This document shows positions 6,485 to 9,585 of a stretch of 9,585 nucleotides of DNA, one piece after another (the first letter of the stretch is position 1; each line of letters starts with the position of its first letter). Made by a program: the position numbers and the translations under genes. The notes beneath the pieces were generated by a model, which did no database searches, was not told where the DNA came from, and saw only the letters and a list, made by a program, of their open reading frames with translations. Where the stretch lies: contig CAJXIK010000059.1 in the NCBI GenBank assembly GCA_913054445.1, forward strand, positions 1-9,585, read 5' to 3'. The stretch is from an uncultured Bermanella sp. (GTDB taxonomy: Bacteria; Pseudomonadota; Gammaproteobacteria; Pseudomonadales; Oceanobacteraceae).

Positions 6485-7010
6485 AAACTTGGCCGTAGCG
6501 GTCACTAAGGGCATCGAAAAATTGTTCCCGCAGCTTGCTCACCTCCCGTTTTATATCTTGCGCCTCCTGATTATTGAGGTCGGTCTTGTCTATGTAATAG
6601 TGGCGGCGAAAAAAAATCACTTTGCTTCTGAACTTACGCAGGCTTTTATAAAGGGGCTTCTCGTCCAGCAGCAGCAACTTGGATTCGGCGGCGGTGAGTT
6701 CGTTGAAACACTGCACGAGTTCATCGATCACCAGATACAGTTCGGAGCGGCGTCCCTGGGGCCAGTCGTAGCGGTTCTGCGTGGCGTTCATGTATTCTTG
6801 AATCAACTCAAAGTACTTCATGAAGACATGATGTACTTGTTCGGCCTGCTGGGCGATGCCCTCCATTAAGTCTCGGCGGTGCTCGGTCTGTCGTTGTTTA
6901 CGGCTCTGTTTCACTCGCATGCCAGACAACCAATAGCCCGATAGCCCGGTAATCAACGCCCCCAAGGAGACCTTGATGCTGGTATCGAGGATTTCGAGTA
7001 TTTCCACCAT
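6483..7010 (-). CDS. Hypothetical membrane-anchored helical protein
   Basis: I do not recognise this 175-residue protein. A single hydrophobic segment (about residues 12-31, KVSLGALITGLSGYWLSG) is followed directly by a strongly basic stretch (RVKQSRKQRQTEHRR, 32-46). By the positive-inside rule this implies a short N-terminus outside and the bulk in the cytoplasm. The remainder is predicted by eye to be helical and charged, with one WPQGRR turn (83-88) that may join two helical halves and a basic aromatic patch, FRSKVIFFRRHYY (127-139). No catalytic motif is visible. It reads as a real gene: a complete frame, an ATG at 7010, a strong terminator right after its stop, and divergent placement from fxsA. 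The ribosome binding site is weak (GAGA). It could be a scaffold or a small membrane-associated regulator, but this is only a guess. Confidence 0.75.
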   Translation of the reverse strand: MVEILEILDTSIKVSLGALITGLSGYWLSGMRVKQSRKQRQTEHRRDLMEGIAQQAEQVHHVFMKYFELIQEYMNATQNRYDWPQGRRSELYLVIDELVQCFNELTAAESKLLLLDEKPLYKSLRKFRSKVIFFRRHYYIDKTDLNNQEAQDIKREVSKLREQFFDALSDRYGQV

Positions 7011-7032
7011 GATAGTCTCGTGTCAAAATTTG

Positions 7033-7042
7033 GAGTTAACTC
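7033..7042. repeat. Perfect 10-bp palindrome in a divergent promoter region
   Basis: GAGTTAACTC is a perfect palindrome located 22 bp before the minus-strand gene at 7010 and abutting the -35-like CTTGAAA of fxsA. It could be an operator for either gene, but a 10-bp palindrome can also occur by chance. Confidence 0.3.
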
Positions 7043-7069
7043 TTGAAAAGCAAAAACAACACCACAATT
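7042..7069 (+). promoter_or_regulatory. Sigma32-like (heat-shock) promoter of fxsA
   Basis: CTTGAAA (7042-7048) matches the sigma32 -35 consensus exactly. After 13 nt comes CCACAATT (7062-7069), six of eight matches to CCCCATnT. The spacing equals that of the groES promoter downstream. A start near 7076 would leave a leader of about 24 nt before the ATG at 7100. In E. coli fxsA belongs to the sigma32 regulon, which fits. The weaker -10 leaves room for doubt; a sigma70 reading (TTGAAA-N17-AATTAA) is poorer. Confidence 0.55.
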
Positions 7070-7099
7070 AAGTTAGCTATCTATTAAAAGAGAGTTGTC

Positions 7100-7519
7100 A
7101 TGCGATTTTTAGCCTTGTTTCTATTAATACCCCTAATTGAAGTGGTAGTGTTTATTCAGGTGGGGGGGCACATAGGCGCCCTGTGGACCATATTATTAAC
7201 CCTAGCGACTGCCGTCACCGGCATCACCCTAGTGAAAACTCAGGGCGTGCGCACTTTTTACGCGGCCAAGAGCCAGTTGGCCCAAGGGGAAGCCCCAGCC
7301 ATGGCAGTGGTAGAAGGCATACTGTTGCTGTTGGCGGGTGTCATGTTGATGATTCCAGGGTTTGTCTCCGATGCCATGGGCGCGCTGCTGCTGTTGCCGT
7401 TCGCCCGCGAGGCTTGCGCCACCACGATATTAGAAAAAGCCCTCAGCGCCCGCGCGAATCGAGCGCAATCTGCTCATAAACAGAACACCATCGACGGGCA
7501 ATTTCGCCGCGAAGATTGA
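7100..7519 (+). CDS. fxsA: FxsA family membrane protein
   Basis: This is a 139-residue inner-membrane protein. It has hydrophobic segments at about residues 3-21, 25-46 and 68-100; the last is broken by the family-typical LMIPGFVSDAMGALLLLP stretch. The hydrophilic C-terminus ends in QFRRED. FxsA was named in E. coli because extra copies relieve F-plasmid exclusion of phage T7; its physiological job is not established. The start GLU-poor motif RFLALFLLIPLIEVVVFI and the following LVKTQG match the family. AAAAGAGAG (7086-7094) lies 5 nt before the ATG as a modest ribosome binding site. It lies directly before groES, as in E. coli and Pseudomonas neighbourhoods, with 102 bp between them carrying a separate heat-shock promoter. 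No terminator is seen between the two, so read-through into groESL is possible. Confidence 0.92.
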   Translation: MRFLALFLLIPLIEVVVFIQVGGHIGALWTILLTLATAVTGITLVKTQGVRTFYAAKSQLAQGEAPAMAVVEGILLLLAGVMLMIPGFVSDAMGALLLLPFAREACATTILEKALSARANRAQSAHKQNTIDGQFRRED

Positions 7520-7556
7520 TGCAGGCGATAAATTCACGAAATAAATAACTCTGGGT

Positions 7557-7584
7557 GTTGAATTCTGTTGTAGCGGCCCCATTT
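7557..7584 (+). promoter_or_regulatory. Sigma32 heat-shock promoter of groES-groEL
   Basis: GTTGAAT (7557-7563), a 13-nt spacer and CCCCATTT (7577-7584) match the sigma32 consensus CTTGAAA-N13/15-CCCCATnT, with a perfect -10. Transcription should start near 7590, about 30 nt before the groES ATG. No CIRCE inverted repeat (HrcA operator) is seen in the leader, so control is most likely by sigma32 alone. Confidence 0.85.
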
Positions 7585-7621
7585 TGAGAACGTAATAAAT
7601 ATAAACATTGGAGATTCATTG

Positions 7622-7912
7622 ATGAAAATTCGTCCACTGCACGACCGTATTGTTGTTCGCCGTAAAGAAGAAGAAACCAAAACAGCGGGTGGCATCGTCT
7701 TGCCCGGTGCCGCCGCCGAAAAACCTAACGAAGGTGAAGTGCTGGCCGTGGGTACTGGTCGCATCTTGCAAAATGGCGAAGTTCAGCCCATGGCGGTGAG
7801 TGTGGGTGATGTGGTTTTATTTGGTCAATACGGTTCTAACACCGTAAAAATTGACGGCGAAGAGCTGCTAATCATGAGCGAAAGTGAAATTTACGGCGTC
7901 ATCGAAGCGTAA
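7622..7912 (+). CDS. groES: Co-chaperonin GroES (10 kDa)
   Basis: The 96-residue product is a full-length GroES. It forms the heptameric lid that caps the GroEL ring and encloses folding protein substrates in the cytoplasm. The sequence has the canonical start MKIRPLHDRIVVRR, the mobile loop around residues 16-33 with the GroEL-contact motif GGIVLP, the core GEVLAVGTG, and the end SEIYGVIEA. The true start is the ATG at 7622, with GGAG (7610-7613) 8 nt upstream. An in-frame TTG one codon earlier is not needed. It is followed by groEL after 66 bp with no terminator, and both are driven by the heat-shock promoter just upstream. Confidence 0.98.
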   Translation: MKIRPLHDRIVVRRKEEETKTAGGIVLPGAAAEKPNEGEVLAVGTGRILQNGEVQPMAVSVGDVVLFGQYGSNTVKIDGEELLIMSESEIYGVIEA

Positions 7913-7978
7913 TTCATTCGCAGTAAAAATAACCGACACCCATATCACCACACATTTATTTTTTAAGGATTTTTCCCC

Positions 7979-9585
7979 ATGGCAAAAGACGTATTATTTG
8001 GCGAGAGCGCTCGTCACAAGATGTTGGCTGGCGTAAACATTCTAGCCGATGCGGTAAAAGTTACTCTAGGCCCCAAGGGTCGTAACGTCGTGTTGGATAA
8101 ATCGTTCGGCGCGCCCACCATCACCAAAGATGGTGTCTCTGTGGCCAAAGAAATCGAGCTGGCCGATAAGTTCGAAAACATGGGCGCGCAGATGGTAAAA
8201 GAAGTGGCTTCGCAGGCCAACGACAAGGCCGGTGACGGCACCACCACTGCTACCGTGTTGGCACAATCCATCATCAACGAAGGCCTCAAGTCAGTGGCCG
8301 CGGGCATGAACCCCATGGACCTTAAGCGCGGCATAGATAAAGCCACGGTTGCCGTAGTGGCCGAACTGGCCAAGCTGTCTCAGCCTTGCGTCGACACTAA
8401 GGCCATCGCTCAGGTGGGTACTATCTCTGCCAACGCCGATGAAACCGTGGGCGAGCTAATTGCCGAAGCCATGGGCAAAGTGGGCAAAGAAGGCGTGATC
8501 ACCGTCGAAGAAGGTTCTGGCTTGGCCGATGAGCTAGAAGTGGTTGAAGGCATGCAGTTTGACCGTGGCTTCTTGTCTCCTTACTTCATCAACAATCAGG
8601 AAAAAATGAATGTTGAATTGGAAAACCCGCTTATTCTGCTAGCCGATAAGAAAATCGACAACCTACAAGAAATCATTCCAGTATTGGAAGCGGTAGCCAA
8701 GTCGGGCCGCCCTCTGCTGATCATCGCCGAAGACGTCGAAGGCCAAGCCCTCGCAACGCTCGTGGTGAATACCATGCGCGGCACCTTCAAGGTGGCTGCG
8801 GTTAAGGCTCCTGGTTTTGGTGATCGTCGTAAGGCCATGTTGCAAGACATCGCCACTCTTACCGGTTGTAAGGTAGTCTCTGAAGAGATCGGCATGAGCC
8901 TAGAAACCACGACCATGGATGACCTAGGTACCGCCAAGAAAGTAGTGATCGACAAAGAGATGACTGTCATCGTTGATGGCGCTGGCAACCAAGACGAAGT
9001 GAAGTCTCGTTGCGAACAAATTCGTGCCGAATCTGAAGCGTCTAGCTCTGATTACGACAAAGAGAAGTTGCAAGAGCGTCTGGCTAAGCTGGCGGGTGGC
9101 GTGGCCGTAATTAAGGTCGGTGCCGGTTCAGAGATCGAAATGAAAGAGAAAAAAGATCGCGTAGAAGATGCCTTGCAAGCGACCCGCGCGGCGGTCGAAG
9201 AAGGCGTGGTAGCCGGCGGCGGTGTTGCCCTAGTGCGCGCCATTGGCAATGTAAAAGTCAGCGGCGACAACGAAGATCAAAACGTGGGCATCGCCCTGGC
9301 CTTGCGTGCCATGGAAGCGCCCATGCGCCAAATCGCCGATAACGCCGGTGACGAAAGCTCAGTGGTGGTAGACAAAGTGAAGTCGGGCGAAGGCAGCTTC
9401 GGTTTTAATGCCGCCACCGGCGAATACGGCGACATGATTGCCATGGGTATTCTTGATCCTACTAAGGTGACGCGCTCTTCATTGCAAGCAGCTGCGTCTA
9501 TCGGTGGCATGATGATCACCACCGAAGCCATGGTAGCCGATGTTCCTGCTGAAGGCGGCGCACCTGCCATGCCAGATATGGGCGG
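7979..9585 (+). CDS. groEL: Chaperonin GroEL (60 kDa), 3' end cut by the window
   Basis: The frame is open from the ATG at 7979 to the right edge, giving about 535 codons of the usual ~548. It forms the double-ring ATP-dependent folding chamber that works with GroES. Visible features are the start AKDVLFGESARHKML, the ATP-binding LGPKGRNVVLDK and GDGTTTATVL (with the catalytic Asp), the apical segment QFDRGFLSPYFINN, VKAPGFGDRRKAML, and VEDALQATRAAVEEGVVAGGG with the second conserved ATPase Asp. The equatorial end NAATGEYGDM and LDPTKVTRS are also present. The readable sequence ends in the Ala/Pro/Gly/Met-rich tail (PAMPDMGG), so only the final GGM repeat and stop are missing. AAGGA (7965-7969), 9 nt upstream, is the ribosome binding site. 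No frameshift or missing key residue is seen. Confidence 0.98.
   Translation, partial: MAKDVLFGESARHKMLAGVNILADAVKVTLGPKGRNVVLDKSFGAPTITKDGVSVAKEIELADKFENMGAQMVKEVASQANDKAGDGTTTATVLAQSIINEGLKSVAAGMNPMDLKRGIDKATVAVVAELAKLSQPCVDTKAIAQVGTISANADETVGELIAEAMGKVGKEGVITVEEGSGLADELEVVEGMQFDRGFLSPYFINNQEKMNVELENPLILLADKKIDNLQEIIPVLEAVAKSGRPLLIIAEDVEGQALATLVVNTMRGTFKVAAVKAPGFGDRRKAMLQDIATLTGCKVVSEEIGMSLETTTMDDLGTAKKVVIDKEMTVIVDGAGNQDEVKSRCEQIRAESEASSSDYDKEKLQERLAKLAGGVAVIKVGAGSEIEMKEKKDRVEDALQATRAAVEEGVVAGGGVALVRAIGNVKVSGDNEDQNVGIALALRAMEAPMRQIADNAGDESSVVVDKVKSGEGSFGFNAATGEYGDMIAMGILDPTKVTRSSLQAAASIGGMMITTEAMVADVPAEGGAPAMPDMG

Noticed and set aside
6357..6869. A 170-codon plus-strand frame crossing the end of ampG and the antisense of the hypothetical gene
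   Set aside because: It runs over the terminator and the ends of two better supported genes, and its translation resembles no protein family I recognise.
7520..7621. CIRCE operator (HrcA) before groES
   Set aside because: The 9-bp inverted repeat with 9-bp spacer typical of CIRCE is not present; the sigma32 elements explain control.
8014..9570. Several open frames on the minus strand opposite groEL
   Set aside because: They are antisense shadows of a highly conserved, codon-biased gene. They have no family resemblance and no ribosome binding sites.

Overview
The window reads as an ordinary, fully chromosomal stretch of a gammaproteobacterium. This rests on the fxsA-groES-groEL order, sigma32-type promoter motifs before fxsA and groES, an AmpG-type muropeptide permease, and a YajQ-family protein with the classic proteobacterial N- and C-terminal signatures. 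Base composition is close to balanced, and nothing looks like phage, plasmid, insertion sequence or CRISPR. A marine gammaproteobacterium of the Cellvibrionales type is my guess; it cannot be proven from this sequence alone.

Left part, minus strand (1-4194). Read in the direction of transcription, this holds a 312-residue Y1-transposase-like protein with a degraded HUH motif (4194-3256), panE for ketopantoate reductase starting 2 nt after its stop (3253-2378), a membrane-bound PAS/HisKA/HATPase sensor kinase (2287-299), and then a sigma70-type promoter with a well-preserved cobalamin (B12) riboswitch (about 250-73). The gene controlled by the riboswitch starts beyond the left edge. The last 50 bases of the window hold a hairpin that may be its expression platform.

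Middle, plus strand (4195-6436). A 175-base divergent intergenic region carries a two-step inverted repeat. It is followed by yajQ and, 36 bp later, an ampG-like permease with a TTG start behind an AAGGG ribosome binding site. These two probably form one operon. A rho-independent terminator sits on the end of ampG, but its U-tract lies on the minus strand, so it serves mainly the converging gene.

Right part (6483-9585). A minus-strand gene for an unrecognised 175-residue membrane-anchored helical protein diverges from fxsA. The fxsA-groES-groEL block then runs to the right edge. groES has a clear sigma32 promoter (GTTGAAT-N13-CCCCATTT). fxsA has a second, weaker sigma32-like element with the same 13-nt spacing (CTTGAAA-N13-CCACAATT). 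groEL is cut by the window within its Gly/Met-rich tail, after about 535 codons.

The most noteworthy items are the B12 riboswitch and its promoter with the target gene out of view, the domesticated-looking Y1 protein coupled to panE, the uncharacterised anchored protein, and the paired heat-shock promoters. I do not see a convincing new multi-gene system here.
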